A DNA stretch of 64,000 bases from contig CAVRLX010000019.1 in assembly GCA_963721725.1 (NCBI GenBank), positions 124,001-188,000 of the forward strand. The letters are read 5' to 3'. Every line of letters starts with the position of its first letter. The stretch's first letter is position 1. Positions 19,310-28,335 of the stretch are shown here, one piece after another. Source of the stretch: RI-153 sp963721725 (GTDB lineage Bacteria; Chloroflexota; Anaerolineae; Caldilineales; Caldilineaceae). The notes under the pieces were generated by a model that ran no database searches, was not told the DNA's origin, and saw only the letters and a program-made list of their open reading frames with translations. The position numbers and the translations under genes were made by a program.

Positions 19310-20155
19310 CTTCGTCGACCCGGCCGTGATCCCACTGACGAAGCGGTCAGTAAAGATTAAATAGAGCAGCGCAATCGGCAGCGACGACAGGGTAGAGGCA
19401 GCCATCAGCGGCCCCCACGAAAACCAGTCGCCGCCGGAGAACGCGCCAATCACCCCGTTGGTGAGCATTTTGTTTTGATCGCCGCTGACAAAGACAATGG
19501 AATAGAGCAGTTCATTCCACGAGGCGGTGAAGGAAAAGATGGCGGCGGTGATAATGCCGGGCAGGGCCATGGGCAAGGTAATGCGGACAATCGCCTCAAT
19601 GCGGCTGGCCCCATCCACCATGGCGCACTCCTCCGGCTCGTAGGGCACGTTGGAAAAATAGCCGCTCAAAAGCCAGGCGCAGAAAGGGATGAGGTTGGTG
19701 GGATAGGTGAGCATCAGCGCAGGCAGGCCGCCCAGCAAGCCCCAATCTTTGAGGATTTGCGCCAAGGGCACAAAGAGAAAGCCTTTGGGGGCCAGATAGG
19801 TGATAAAGATCAGCGTCCCCGCCAGCGCCGCGCCGCGAAAGCGCAGACGGGCGATGGCAAAGCCGGCCATCACCGAGATCACCACCGAAATGGCCGTTGT
19901 CACCGTGGAGACCAGGAAGGTGTTCCAAAACCAGGTAAAGTAGCGAGGCTCGCTGAGCACCGTCCAATAGTTGCCGATGTGGGGATGCTTGGGCACCAGA
20001 AAGTTGCCGCTGAAATCGTAGATGTCCACCTCGAATTTCAGCGACGTAATCAGCCCCCAATAAAAAGGAAAGAGCAGCAGCCCGGTCACCACCGCCAACA
20101 GAAGGTAAAAGGGCAGCGCTTTGCCCGCTTTGCGCATAAGCCGAGAAAATTGCAT
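19304..20155 (-). CDS. Sugar ABC transporter permease, MalG-like (first pair)
   Basis: 283 residues, six predicted helices. Helix 1 is FYLLLAVVTGLLLFPFYW. The EAA loop is EPEECAMVDGASRIEAIV then RITLPMALPG. C-terminal FVSGITAGSTKG is typical. It follows the MalF-like gene with a 4-base gap, so the two are translationally coupled. No ATPase gene accompanies it; MalK/MsmK-type ATPases are often encoded elsewhere and shared. Confidence 0.9.
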   Translation of the reverse strand: MQFSRLMRKAGKALPFYLLLAVVTGLLLFPFYWGLITSLKFEVDIYDFSGNFLVPKHPHIGNYWTVLSEPRYFTWFWNTFLVSTVTTAISVVISVMAGFAIARLRFRGAALAGTLIFITYLAPKGFLFVPLAQILKDWGLLGGLPALMLTYPTNLIPFCAWLLSGYFSNVPYEPEECAMVDGASRIEAIVRITLPMALPGIITAAIFSFTASWNELLYSIVFVSGDQNKMLTNGVIGAFSGGDWFSWGPLMAASTLSSLPIALLYLIFTDRFVSGITAGSTKG

Positions 20156-20159
20156 GGGT

Positions 20160-21104
20160 TCAGTCCTGCTGCTGTCTGCGGCGCACGCTGAGGAGTGAAA
20201 TAACGATCAGCACCACCAGCAGAGGAAACATGGTGATGGTGACCGCCGCGCCCAGCCCGATCTGCCCAGATTGTAACGAGAGCATGTAGGCGGTGAGCGC
20301 AAAGAGCGTTGTGGAGTTGTTGGGTCCGCCTTTGGTCAGCAAAAAGGGCAGATCAAAGTCGCCAATTGTGCCAATGGTAGAGATCAGCATCACAATGATC
20401 ACCACAGGCAGGATCATAGGAAAAGTGATGCGCCAAAACGATACCCAGACCGAAGCGCCATCGATTTTGCTGGCTTCGATAATCTCTGGCGAAACAGATT
20501 GGATCGCCGCCAAAAAGGTGATGCCGAAAAAGGGAATCCCGCGCCAAACGTTGACGAAGATCAGCGAGGCCATGGCCCAGCGTTCGTCAATCAGAAAGGG
20601 GATAGGCGCGCTGAGCAGGCCCATTTTGGTGACCAGCACATTGTTGATAATGCTAAAGGTGGGGTGGAAGATCCATGACCAGATCATGGTGCTGAAGACC
20701 GTGGGCATGATCCACGGTAGCAGCAACAGGGCTTTGATGATGCGCGAACCGATAAAAGGGCGGTTAAGCATCACGGCCAGGCCAAGCCCGCCCGCAAATT
20801 TGAAGGCAAGCGCGAAGCTCGTGTAAACAAGCGAATTCATCACCGTCTTGGAAAAGAGCGTGGTGCTGAGCAGTTTCGAGTAATTGAGCAGCCCCGTGAA
20901 GTTGGCTGGCGCGCCGATCTGCTTGTCTGTGAAGCTAAGATAGACGGCATAGAAAAATGGATAGGCCATCATCACGGCCAAAAAGATGAAGCCCGGACTG
21001 AGCAGAATATAGCCCAGCGAGCTATCCCGATGTAACAATCTGGAAATCGTCGCGCCGAATGAACGGGGCTGCGGACGAGTCGTCGTGCGGGTTACGGAAG
21101 CCAT
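20160..21104 (-). CDS. Sugar ABC transporter permease, MalF-like (first pair)
   Basis: 314 residues from ATG 21104 (MASVTRTTTRP, GGGAG upstream). Helix 1 ILLSPGFIFLAVMMAYPFFY; EAA loop EIIEASKIDGASVWVSFW then RITFPMILP; LLTKGGPNNSTTLFALTAYM is a conserved C-terminal loop of the family. Partner of the MalG-like gene at 19304 and downstream of a binding-protein gene. Confidence 0.9.
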   Translation of the reverse strand: MASVTRTTTRPQPRSFGATISRLLHRDSSLGYILLSPGFIFLAVMMAYPFFYAVYLSFTDKQIGAPANFTGLLNYSKLLSTTLFSKTVMNSLVYTSFALAFKFAGGLGLAVMLNRPFIGSRIIKALLLLPWIMPTVFSTMIWSWIFHPTFSIINNVLVTKMGLLSAPIPFLIDERWAMASLIFVNVWRGIPFFGITFLAAIQSVSPEIIEASKIDGASVWVSFWRITFPMILPVVIIVMLISTIGTIGDFDLPFLLTKGGPNNSTTLFALTAYMLSLQSGQIGLGAAVTITMFPLLVVLIVISLLSVRRRQQQD

Positions 21105-21121
21105 CGGTTTCTCCCAGATGC

Positions 21122-21178
21122 GGAGTGACAAGGTGACAGGGTGAATTCCATTCTCTCACCTTGTCACCTTGTCATCTT
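21122..21178. repeat. Octamer-unit inverted hairpin element
   Basis: GTGACAAGGTGACAGGGTGA (21125-21144) faces TCACCTTGTCACCTTGTCA (21156-21174). Same octamer unit as the element at 15351. Lies between binding-protein stop and permease start. Confidence 0.65.
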
Positions 21179-21181
21179 CGA

Positions 21182-22543
21182 CTACGCCAGCAATTCCAAA
21201 TCGGCAATATCCTTCATCACGCCATCCAGCGCGGCACGGGCATCGCCGGTGGAGCAGGCTTGAGAGAAGAGTTTGCCAATCACAATCTTGTCTTGCATCA
21301 ACGCCGCCAGCTTGGTCTGGTTGGGCAGCGCATAGCCCGCTGGTCGCGCCAGCTTGAACATCTCTTTGGCAATCGCCAGCTTGGGATCATCCGGCCAGAT
21401 CGGCTCGTTCTCATAGTTAGGCAGCAGCGGCAGAATATAGCCCTGCCCAGCTTTATAGAAGGCACCGAAATTCTCCATAGAGAGGAAATCAGCCATGAAC
21501 GCTTTGGCGGCCTCTAGATCGGGGCCTTGCGTGTGGTTCAAAATGCCCCACCACGGCAACTGCCCGTAGCCGAAGCGACCGGCTGGCCCTTGCGGCGGCA
21601 GCGCGTGGTTCATGGCTGCGGCCAGTTCCGGGTTGTTCTTTTGCGCCGGTAGATAGATGGTGTTGACGTTGGCGGTCATGGAGATCTGGCCGGCCAGGAA
21701 GGCCGCATTGTTTGCACCATCGTCATAGCCCACTTGGCCGGGATCACAGGCTTCGTTGTGCAATTGAATGGCAAACTCCAGCGCGTCAATCGTCTCTTGG
21801 CTGTCCAACGCCAACGAGCCATCTTCGTTGAACTCTTGGCCGCCAAAGGCCCACAACACCAACCGCGGCACGCCGTTGCCGTCACCGCTGGCAAGGTCAG
21901 AGAAGGTCATCCCATAGGGGCGACCCTTGGCTTTGAGCGTTGCCCCCACGGCCAGCGCCTCTTCCCACGTATCGGGGAAGGTCTCGTAGCCTTCTTCTTG
22001 GAACCAATCCTGGCGATAGTTGATAAACCAGTTGTGCTGGCCGATGGGCACGCCCAGCCAGCGCCCTTCGTTAACCATCTGATAGGGCGCGTTGGGCAGA
22101 TAGCCACCGCCCTCCTCCGAGAGTTGCTCAACAATATCTGTGACGTCCACCAGTGCGTTGGCAAAGATCGTGGGCGGCGAACTGTACTGAATAATGTTGG
22201 CCCCGCCACCAGTTTCAATCGCAGTTTGAATTTTGGGAAGCGCCTGGGCATCCCGCTCAAAGGTGATGGTGACGTTGTGTTCTGCCCCCCACTCGGCGGC
22301 GAAGGTATCGATTACCACATCCAAATCAGGCAAGAAAGACCACGGTCCACCCAGGAATTGGATAGTCGCGCCCTCCATGCCCACAGGCGCGGCCGGGGCT
22401 GCCGATCCACCAGCGGCAGGCGCGGCCGAGGGTGCCACCGGCGCGGCACAGGCAGCCAGAGCGGCCCCCGCTGCGCCCAGCGCCGTTGCCTTCAGAAAAG
22501 CCCGACGACTCATCCATCGCGGCGAAGCATTTGACATGATCAT
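21182..22543 (-). CDS. Sugar ABC transporter solute-binding lipoprotein
   Basis: 453 residues. N-terminus has a twin-arginine-like SRRAFLKA followed by a hydrophobic stretch and lipobox LAAC (Cys about 31), so it is exported and lipid-anchored. A Ala/Pro linker follows. The body fits the family 1 extracellular solute-binding proteins: DTWEEALAVGATLKAKG, PYGMTFSDL, WWGILNHTQGPDLEAAKAF. ATG 22543 and ATG 22537 both lie behind GGAG. Placed directly before the first permease pair, so it most likely feeds that pair. Ligand unknown. Confidence 0.9.
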   Translation of the reverse strand: MIMSNASPRWMSRRAFLKATALGAAGAALAACAAPVAPSAAPAAGGSAAPAAPVGMEGATIQFLGGPWSFLPDLDVVIDTFAAEWGAEHNVTITFERDAQALPKIQTAIETGGGANIIQYSSPPTIFANALVDVTDIVEQLSEEGGGYLPNAPYQMVNEGRWLGVPIGQHNWFINYRQDWFQEEGYETFPDTWEEALAVGATLKAKGRPYGMTFSDLASGDGNGVPRLVLWAFGGQEFNEDGSLALDSQETIDALEFAIQLHNEACDPGQVGYDDGANNAAFLAGQISMTANVNTIYLPAQKNNPELAAAMNHALPPQGPAGRFGYGQLPWWGILNHTQGPDLEAAKAFMADFLSMENFGAFYKAGQGYILPLLPNYENEPIWPDDPKLAIAKEMFKLARPAGYALPNQTKLAALMQDKIVIGKLFSQACSTGDARAALDGVMKDIADLELLA

Positions 22544-22572
22544 TTTCTCCTTGTGTACAAAATAAGAGTAGC

Positions 22573-23920
22573 CTATTCGATCCGTTCGGCCAACGCTTCG
22601 GCCTGGGCTTGAGCAACTTCCATGGCTTCTTCCACCGTCTTGCCTGCGTTGAGTACATTGGCAAAATTGGTGATGACGATCTGCCCAAACTCGTTAAAGT
22701 TATAGACAAAGTCGCCCACAATATCAAAGGGGGTCACATACGCTGACGCCGTCATAGCCCGGCTTCAACCACTCCAGTTGATCCAGATATTCCTGGCGCG
22801 CCGCCGAAGGTTGGGCAAAGATCACATCTTCGCACCCTTCCACCATGCGCCGGTAGTTGTCAGGCTTGTACATATAGGTCACAAACTCGATAGCGGCATC
22901 TTTCACCTCCGACGAGGCGTTGACCATCATGGGGTGGATGCGGGCAATCGACTTGTTGCTTTCCCACGGGATGGGCGCACTGCGCAGCAGTGGATAGAGT
23001 TCCGGCGCGCCGGGTTTGAAGCTGCCCACGGCGGCGGAAACGAACAAGCCCTGGGCCACGTCCCCATTTTGGAAGAGGCGTTGACCCGTGGGTGTGTCCG
23101 CGCCCTGGGGCATCGCCACATCGTACATCTGCTTAAAGAGCTTCAGCCCATTGATAATCGGCTCCGAGGTGAGCAGCGGCGTCTTGCCTTCGGCCCACAC
23201 GCCGTCATAGGGCATGCACCATTCTTCAAGCTGGAACCAGAAATCCGACGCCTCGTTGACCAAATGGGTGGCAAAGAAGCCATACTTCTGGTTGTCGCGG
23301 TCGGTCAGTTCCTGGCTAACCGCGATCCACTCGTCTGGCGTGGTGGCCGGGGTAATGTTGGCTTCTTCGTAGCGCTGCATGTTATAGAGAATGCCAAAGG
23401 CCACCGTCACCATGTCCAGCCCATACAGGTGACCATCTTTGCGCAAAGCATCGTGGGCCGAGCTAAGATCGGTGATGTTATTGCGTGTCAGCACTTCATC
23501 CAGCGGTGCCAACAGATCGGCTTTGATCAGACGCGGGGCCAGTTCCGGCGTCGCCATAATAATGTCGCCGTCGAGTTCTCCTGATTGCGCGCCCACAATG
23601 GTTTTGGTGGTATACGCATCAAAGGGGATATTTTCAGTAACCACTTCAATCTCCGACTGAGACTTGTTGAATTCATCAACAAAGGCCAGCCACGTCTTGC
23701 CACGGTTGCCTTCCTCGAACCACCAAGAGAGATAGCGCACTATCTGGCGCGCGCCTGTGTTCACGGCCGGCGCAGCCGATCCTTCTGTGGCGGGCGGCGC
23801 TGTCGGCGCCACACAGCTTGCCAGCGTTGCCATGCCCAAAGCCCCACCCGACAATCTCAAGAAATCACGACGGCTTAGGCGGCGCGATTTTCCCCCGTTA
23901 CTCGTATTTCCTGCTTGCAT
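22573..23920 (-). CDS. Second ABC solute-binding lipoprotein; one frameshift near the C-terminus
   Basis: About 448 residues from ATG 23920 with AGGAGG upstream. SRRDFLRL twin-arginine-like signal and lipobox LASC. The main frame ends wrongly at about 22727; a one-base shift near 22740 continues into YVTPFDIVGDFVYNFNEFGQ and a C-terminal helix ending LAERIE. The body has TTPDEWIAVSQEL and WESNKSIARIHPMMVNAS, in line with family 1 sugar-binding proteins. First gene of the leftward operon; it may serve the second permease pair. Two binding proteins in tandem suggest two related ligands. Confidence 0.85.
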
Positions 23921-24100
23921 CCTCGGTTCCTCCTGGTAGTTTTGAAAGCGCGAAACAATCAACGAAAAGATAGTTTAGGTAAATAAAACGGTTTGGTTGG
24001 TGAAAGACAGCAGAGCGTGAAGGACAATCCCCTCTATATCGTAGGTCTGATCACAGCATCGGTTGGGCGTAAGGAGTCAATCTTGATAGTGGGGGTGTGG

Positions 24101-24215
24101 ATACTGTATACTGTATACTTGATTCTATGGGTTGTCAATATGCAAATTTAAGCAGAAGAGGGAAATTCACTTATTGACATGTAATTTCTGTTAGTATACA
24201 GTATACAGTATTCAG
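24101..24215. promoter_or_regulatory. Perfect 19-bp inverted arms between divergent operons, likely GntR/FCD operators
   Basis: Left arm 24101-24119 and right arm 24193-24211 are exact reverse complements. Each holds two overlapping GTATAC palindromes, and each is a tandem of a 7-base unit. GTATAC-centred sites are typical for FadR-type GntR/FCD regulators, and such a regulator starts at 24485. The 73-base centre could form a DNA loop or hold back-to-back promoters. It could also be one more of this genome's heptamer hairpins. The 23921-24484 gap holds nothing else I can name. Confidence 0.6.
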
Positions 24216-24484
24216 TCAGCAAGTGATTGATTCTAGTGAAATTGAATGGGACATAGATGCGTTGCCCCACTATCCTATACTCCGCGGCAGCACACAAAGC
24301 CATTTTATAAGAAGCAGCAACTGTTCCTTTGGGGGCGCGGGTCAGGATAGTGCGCGGAACATAGTGTGCGGAACGGGGCGTTTGACGGTCGAGTTCTGCA
24401 CTTTGGATCGATCTCTGGTATAAATGCATCTATTATCCACTTGTTTTGCAGTGTTTGTCCCGTTATTGTGCCAGGACTAATTTC

Positions 24485-25180
24485 ATGAATGAATCAAAAC
24501 TACGACCGGTTTCCCAACGAACGCTTAGCGATGAATCGACCGACCGCCTGCGCGCTGCCATCCGCAGCGGGACGTTGACGCCAGGCACACGCCTGATTGA
24601 ACAGGATTTGGCCCAAATGTTGGAGGTGAGCCGCATTCCTGTGCGTGAAGCCATTCAGCGTTTGGTGGAAGAGGGGCTGGTCAAAAAAGTTCCCCACCGC
24701 GGCGCTTTTGTCTATCTGCCCTCGGTGGACGAAATTGAGGAGATCTCGTCGCTGCGCGTGGTGTTGGAGTGCTTCATTGTCAAGCGCAGCATTACGCGTT
24801 GGCAGCCGGAACATGAAACTGTCTTACTTCAGATCGTGGCACAGATGCGCCAGGCCGCCGAAGCGCGGGATTTTCAGCAACTCTATGAACAGGATTACAC
24901 CTTTCACTATACCCTGTGGCAGATCGCCGAACACAGTATTATGTTAGAAGTTGTCTCTAGTCTGCGTTCACGCATCAGCCGCTTTCTCTATGAGGCTACC
25001 AGCGCGCTGACACCCACCCAACTGACCATGCATGTGGATTCTCACGATGCGTTAATCGAGATTATCAAGAGGGGGGATGTGGACGTCGCCCAGGAAGAGG
25101 TTACGAAACATGTGCTGGGGGCCAAAGATCGTATCATTGCCTATTGTCAACTCATGCCCCCAGGGACGGCTGTTGAATAG
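24485..25180 (+). CDS. GntR-family transcriptional regulator, FadR/FCD subfamily
   Basis: 231 residues from ATG 24485 (MNESKLRPVS). The winged helix has LRAAIRSGTLTPGTRLIEQD, LAQMLEVSRIPVREAIQRL with the recognition helix, and GAFVYLP for the wing. The C-terminal all-helical FCD domain shows ISSLRVVLECFIV, DYTFHYTLWQIAEHS and MHVDSHDALIEIIKRGD with metal-ligand-like His residues. It likely responds to a sugar acid and represses both divergent operons via the sites at 24101-24215. An in-frame start 13 codons upstream lacks a ribosome site. Confidence 0.9.
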   Translation: MNESKLRPVSQRTLSDESTDRLRAAIRSGTLTPGTRLIEQDLAQMLEVSRIPVREAIQRLVEEGLVKKVPHRGAFVYLPSVDEIEEISSLRVVLECFIVKRSITRWQPEHETVLLQIVAQMRQAAEARDFQQLYEQDYTFHYTLWQIAEHSIMLEVVSSLRSRISRFLYEATSALTPTQLTMHVDSHDALIEIIKRGDVDVAQEEVTKHVLGAKDRIIAYCQLMPPGTAVE

Positions 25181-25308
25181 AGCGAGCTATTCCCGCCCAA
25201 TGGATAGACCGAGATCAGGGTAAGACATACGAACCTTAGTTGCATTGGCAAACATGGGTTAGGTACGGCTCGACTTTACTATTTTCAGATTGAAACTATA
25301 TAGGTTAG

Positions 25309-25371
25309 GGTGCGACGCACTCGCCATACAAGCTTTCACATCCAATCTACCCCTAGCGAGTGCATCGCACC
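25309..25371. repeat. Third copy of the GTGCGACGCAC element, as a hairpin
   Basis: GGTGCGACGCACTCGC (25309-25324) pairs with GCGAGTGCATCGCACC (25356-25371) with one mismatch. Matches the words at 851 and 1022. Lies 50 bases before the next gene. Confidence 0.55.
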
Positions 25372-25423
25372 TGTATTGTTACTTCAGATCAACCCTTCAC
25401 ACGCCCACTCAGGAGTCCACGTT

Positions 25424-26389
25424 ATGAAACCGACTGTTGTGATTGCTTATCCGCCCTTTGGCGATCTGCAGATTGAGCAGGAAATTTTACAGCAGTTAGA
25501 CGGTCAGGTCTTGCATTTCGCAGGGACACACAGCCCCGAAGCCCAGGCGGCCATGCAGACCGCCGACGCCGTGATGGTGACCATCCAACCCGTCTCTGCC
25601 GAGCTGATTGCAACTTTGCAGCGTTGCCGCCTGATCTGTCGTGTGGGCACAGGGTTGGATGCGATTGACCTGGATGCAGCGGCGCAACGGGGCATCTGGG
25701 TCACCTATGTGCCGGATTACTCGATTGACGAGGTTTCCACCCATGCCATTTCGCTGTTGCTCACCCAGGCCCGCGGTATTTACCATTTGATCGCCTCCAC
25801 ACGGGCGGGCAAGTGGGACAACACCCGCGGCGGCACGGTCTATCGGCTCAAGGGGCAGACGTTGGGGCTGATTGGTTGCGGTCGCATCGGCCAGGCCGTG
25901 ACGGCAAAGGCGTTGGGGCTGGGGCTAAAGGTGATTGTGCACGATCCGTTTATGGACGCGCAGATCATTCGTGACTGTGGAGCCGAGGCAGTGGACTTTG
26001 AGACGCTGCTGCGCGAGGCCGACTTTATTTCGTTGCACACACCGTTGACCGAAGCCAACCGCCATATTATCAACGCGGCGTCTCTGGCCCAGATGAAGCC
26101 GACTGCCTATCTGATTAACACAGCGCGCGGACCACTCATCGACGAAGACGCGCTGCTCCACGCTGTGCAGTCCGGACAGATCGCCGGGGCAGCGTTGGAC
26201 GTGTTAACCGTGGAGCCGCCCGCGCCGGATCACCCGCTGTTGCACGAACCGCGCATCTTGGTGACGCCCCACTCGGCCTGGTATTCGGAAGCGGCCAAAG
26301 TGGATGTGCGTGTGCGCGGCGCGGAAGAGGTCGTGCGCGTGCTCAACGGGGAAGCGCCACGTGCCCCCGCCAATCGGATTGTTTTGTAG
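25424..26389 (+). CDS. D-2-hydroxyacid dehydrogenase, CtBP-like
   Basis: 321 residues from ATG 25424 with AGGAG upstream. NAD-binding TLGLIGCGRIGQAVTAKA (GxGxxG as GCGRIG), catalytic Arg in LINTARG, Glu in GAALDVLTVEPP, His in LVTPHSAWYS. The H-S-A-W active-site end is characteristic of C-terminal-binding-protein-like and related dehydrogenases. Likely interconverts a 2-hydroxy acid and 2-oxoacid. It follows the GntR gene by 240 bases and heads the rightward catabolic genes. Confidence 0.88.
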   Translation: MKPTVVIAYPPFGDLQIEQEILQQLDGQVLHFAGTHSPEAQAAMQTADAVMVTIQPVSAELIATLQRCRLICRVGTGLDAIDLDAAAQRGIWVTYVPDYSIDEVSTHAISLLLTQARGIYHLIASTRAGKWDNTRGGTVYRLKGQTLGLIGCGRIGQAVTAKALGLGLKVIVHDPFMDAQIIRDCGAEAVDFETLLREADFISLHTPLTEANRHIINAASLAQMKPTAYLINTARGPLIDEDALLHAVQSGQIAGAALDVLTVEPPAPDHPLLHEPRILVTPHSAWYSEAAKVDVRVRGAEEVVRVLNGEAPRAPANRIVL

Positions 26390-26445
26390 GGCGGATTGAT
26401 CATCCGCCTCCGTATCGCTACATCAGGCGGATGATCAATCCGCCC
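26389..26445. repeat. REP-like hairpin, 20-bp arms
   Basis: GGCGGATTGATCATCCGCCT (from 26390) pairs perfectly with AGGCGGATGATCAATCCGCC (to 26444). It begins at the stop codon of the dehydrogenase. No T-run. Could be a transcript-processing hairpin or a mobile REP unit. Confidence 0.65.
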
Positions 26446-26462
26446 CACCCAAGGAGCGCTGA

Positions 26463-27278
26463 ATGGAACTCAGTCAGGAACAGAAAAACTTTTACAACAC
26501 CTTCGGCTATGTGGTACTGCCCGGCTTGGTACAGGATGCCGTCGGTTGGATCACCGAGGAATTCGAGGGCGTTTTCACCGATCGGGGCATCCAACACGAT
26601 GGCAGTCGCCGTTCCACTATTGTGCCGTTTATCGATCAACGTGAGCGCTTTTGCACGCTGCTCGATCAGCCTGGCGTCGATGGCCTGATCCGCGGGCTGC
26701 TGGGCGAGGACTATAATTATTTGGGCGGTGACGGCAACTTCTATACGGGTGATACACGCTGGCACAGCGACGGCTTCCACAGCATCGGCCACTATTTGAA
26801 AGTCGCCTTCTATTTGGACCCAGTCGCCAAGGATTCGGGCTGTCTGCGTGTGATTCCCGGTTCGCACCGCGTGGATCTCTATGACAAATGGGACGCGCGC
26901 AAAGCGCGCGAATCAGAAACGCTCTGGGGCATTCCCCAAAATCAGGTTCCCAGTGTGGCGTTAGAATCTCAGCCCGGCGATGTGGTGGCCTTCAACCATA
27001 ACCTGATGCACGCAGCCTTTGGCGGCAGCGCGCGGCGGCGCATGTTTACGATTAACTGCTGTGCGCGGGTCGAAAGTGCCGAAGAGATCCAAGAGATGGA
27101 AAAATTTATTGCCAGTGGCGCGCGTTTCTGGATCGATCAGACCCACTCAGAGATTATGCGCCGCACGGCCTCGCCGCAGCGCATGACCCATCTGCGCCAG
27201 GTCATGGAGCACGAAGGCCACCTGCCCGCTCTGACCGCCAAAGCCCGTGCCGAAATGGCGGAACCGGCGCGCGGCTAA
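26463..27278 (+). CDS. Phytanoyl-CoA dioxygenase (PhyH) family protein
   Basis: 271 residues, start ATG 26463 behind AAGGAG. Fe(II)/2-oxoglutarate oxygenase core: metal triad HxD in TRWHSDGFHS and distal His in NLMHAAFGG, with Arg of RRRMFTINCC for 2-oxoglutarate. SGCLRVIPGSHR is a highly conserved PhyH stretch. It would hydroxylate a small molecule using oxygen, fitting an aerobe. Its substrate is unknown; in a sugar-acid operon it may act on a modified carbohydrate or an aromatic-derived acid. Confidence 0.85.
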   Translation: MELSQEQKNFYNTFGYVVLPGLVQDAVGWITEEFEGVFTDRGIQHDGSRRSTIVPFIDQRERFCTLLDQPGVDGLIRGLLGEDYNYLGGDGNFYTGDTRWHSDGFHSIGHYLKVAFYLDPVAKDSGCLRVIPGSHRVDLYDKWDARKARESETLWGIPQNQVPSVALESQPGDVVAFNHNLMHAAFGGSARRRMFTINCCARVESAEEIQEMEKFIASGARFWIDQTHSEIMRRTASPQRMTHLRQVMEHEGHLPALTAKARAEMAEPARG

Positions 27279-27302
27279 CCATTCCATTGATTGGAGACTC
27301 CA

Positions 27303-28287
27303 ATGTCTGAACGATTTCTGGTGACAGGTGCCATGGGCTGTATTGGGGCATGGACTGTTAAACAGTTGGTGGAGGCAGATGTGCCGGTTTGGACCTATGA
27401 TCTGCCGGGCAATGCCCACCGCCTGCGTCTGATTTTAGACGAGGAAAAGCTGGCACGGGTCTCGATGATCGCTGGCGATATCACGGATTTTCCGCGCTTC
27501 GAAGAGACCGTGACCGACCACCGCATCACCCACATCATCCATCTGGCTGCTTTGCAGGTGCCCTTTGTGCGCGCCAATCCTGTGTTGGGCGCACAGGTCA
27601 ACGTGGTCGGGTCAACCATTGTGCTAGAGACCGTCAAGCGCCATGCCGACCAGATAGCAGGGTTGGCCTATGCCAGTTCGGCAGGCGTCTATGGCCCAAC
27701 CAGCCACTATCCACCTGGCCCCCTGGCCCACGACGCGCCCCTGGAACCGCTCACACTCTATGGCGTGACCAAACAAGCCAACGAGGGGATGGCGCGTATC
27801 TACTGGCAGGATTACGGCGTGCGCAGTGTGGGTCTGCGTCCGTATATTATTTACGGCCCTGGCCGCGATCAGGGGATGACCTCTACGCCCACCAAAGCCA
27901 TGCTGGCCGCGGCAGTGGGCCGGGACTATCACATTAGCTTTGGCGGCACAGCCGTCTATCACCATGCTCAGGACGCAGCCGGTCTCTTCATCCGCGCTGC
28001 CCGCACACAACTGGACGGCGCACCCGTCTATAATCTGGGCGGCACAACAGCATCGATGGCCGAAATTGTAACAGCGATTGAAGCGGCGGCCCCGGAGATG
28101 GCAGGCCGGATTACCTTTGAGCCGCGCCCGCTGGACACGCCCACGGCTGTGGATGACCAGCGCGCTGGAAGCCGCCCTGGGGCATACTGCATGGATGGAC
28201 CTGACCAGTGGCGTCCACAAAACGATTGAACTCTTTCGCACCGCTGCCCACAGCGGCAAAGTGGACGCTGACCGCATCCTGGCCTAG
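27303..28287 (+). CDS. NAD-dependent epimerase/dehydratase (extended SDR); one frameshift
   Basis: About 328 residues from ATG 27303 (MSERFLVTGAMG, GGAG upstream). Rossmann motif VTGAMGCIGAW (GxxGxxG), HIIHLAALQ, catalytic Ser in YASSAGVYG and YxxxK as YGVTK. The frame breaks near 28155 and continues as SALEAALGHTAWMDLTSGV then HKTIELFRTAAHSG, a normal C-terminus for this group. Likely oxidises or epimerises a sugar or uronate. One base restores it. Confidence 0.8.
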
Positions 28288-28335
28288 CGTTCATCTGAAT
28301 CCAACTACTTTTCACACGTTCGCCGGAGAAACCTC

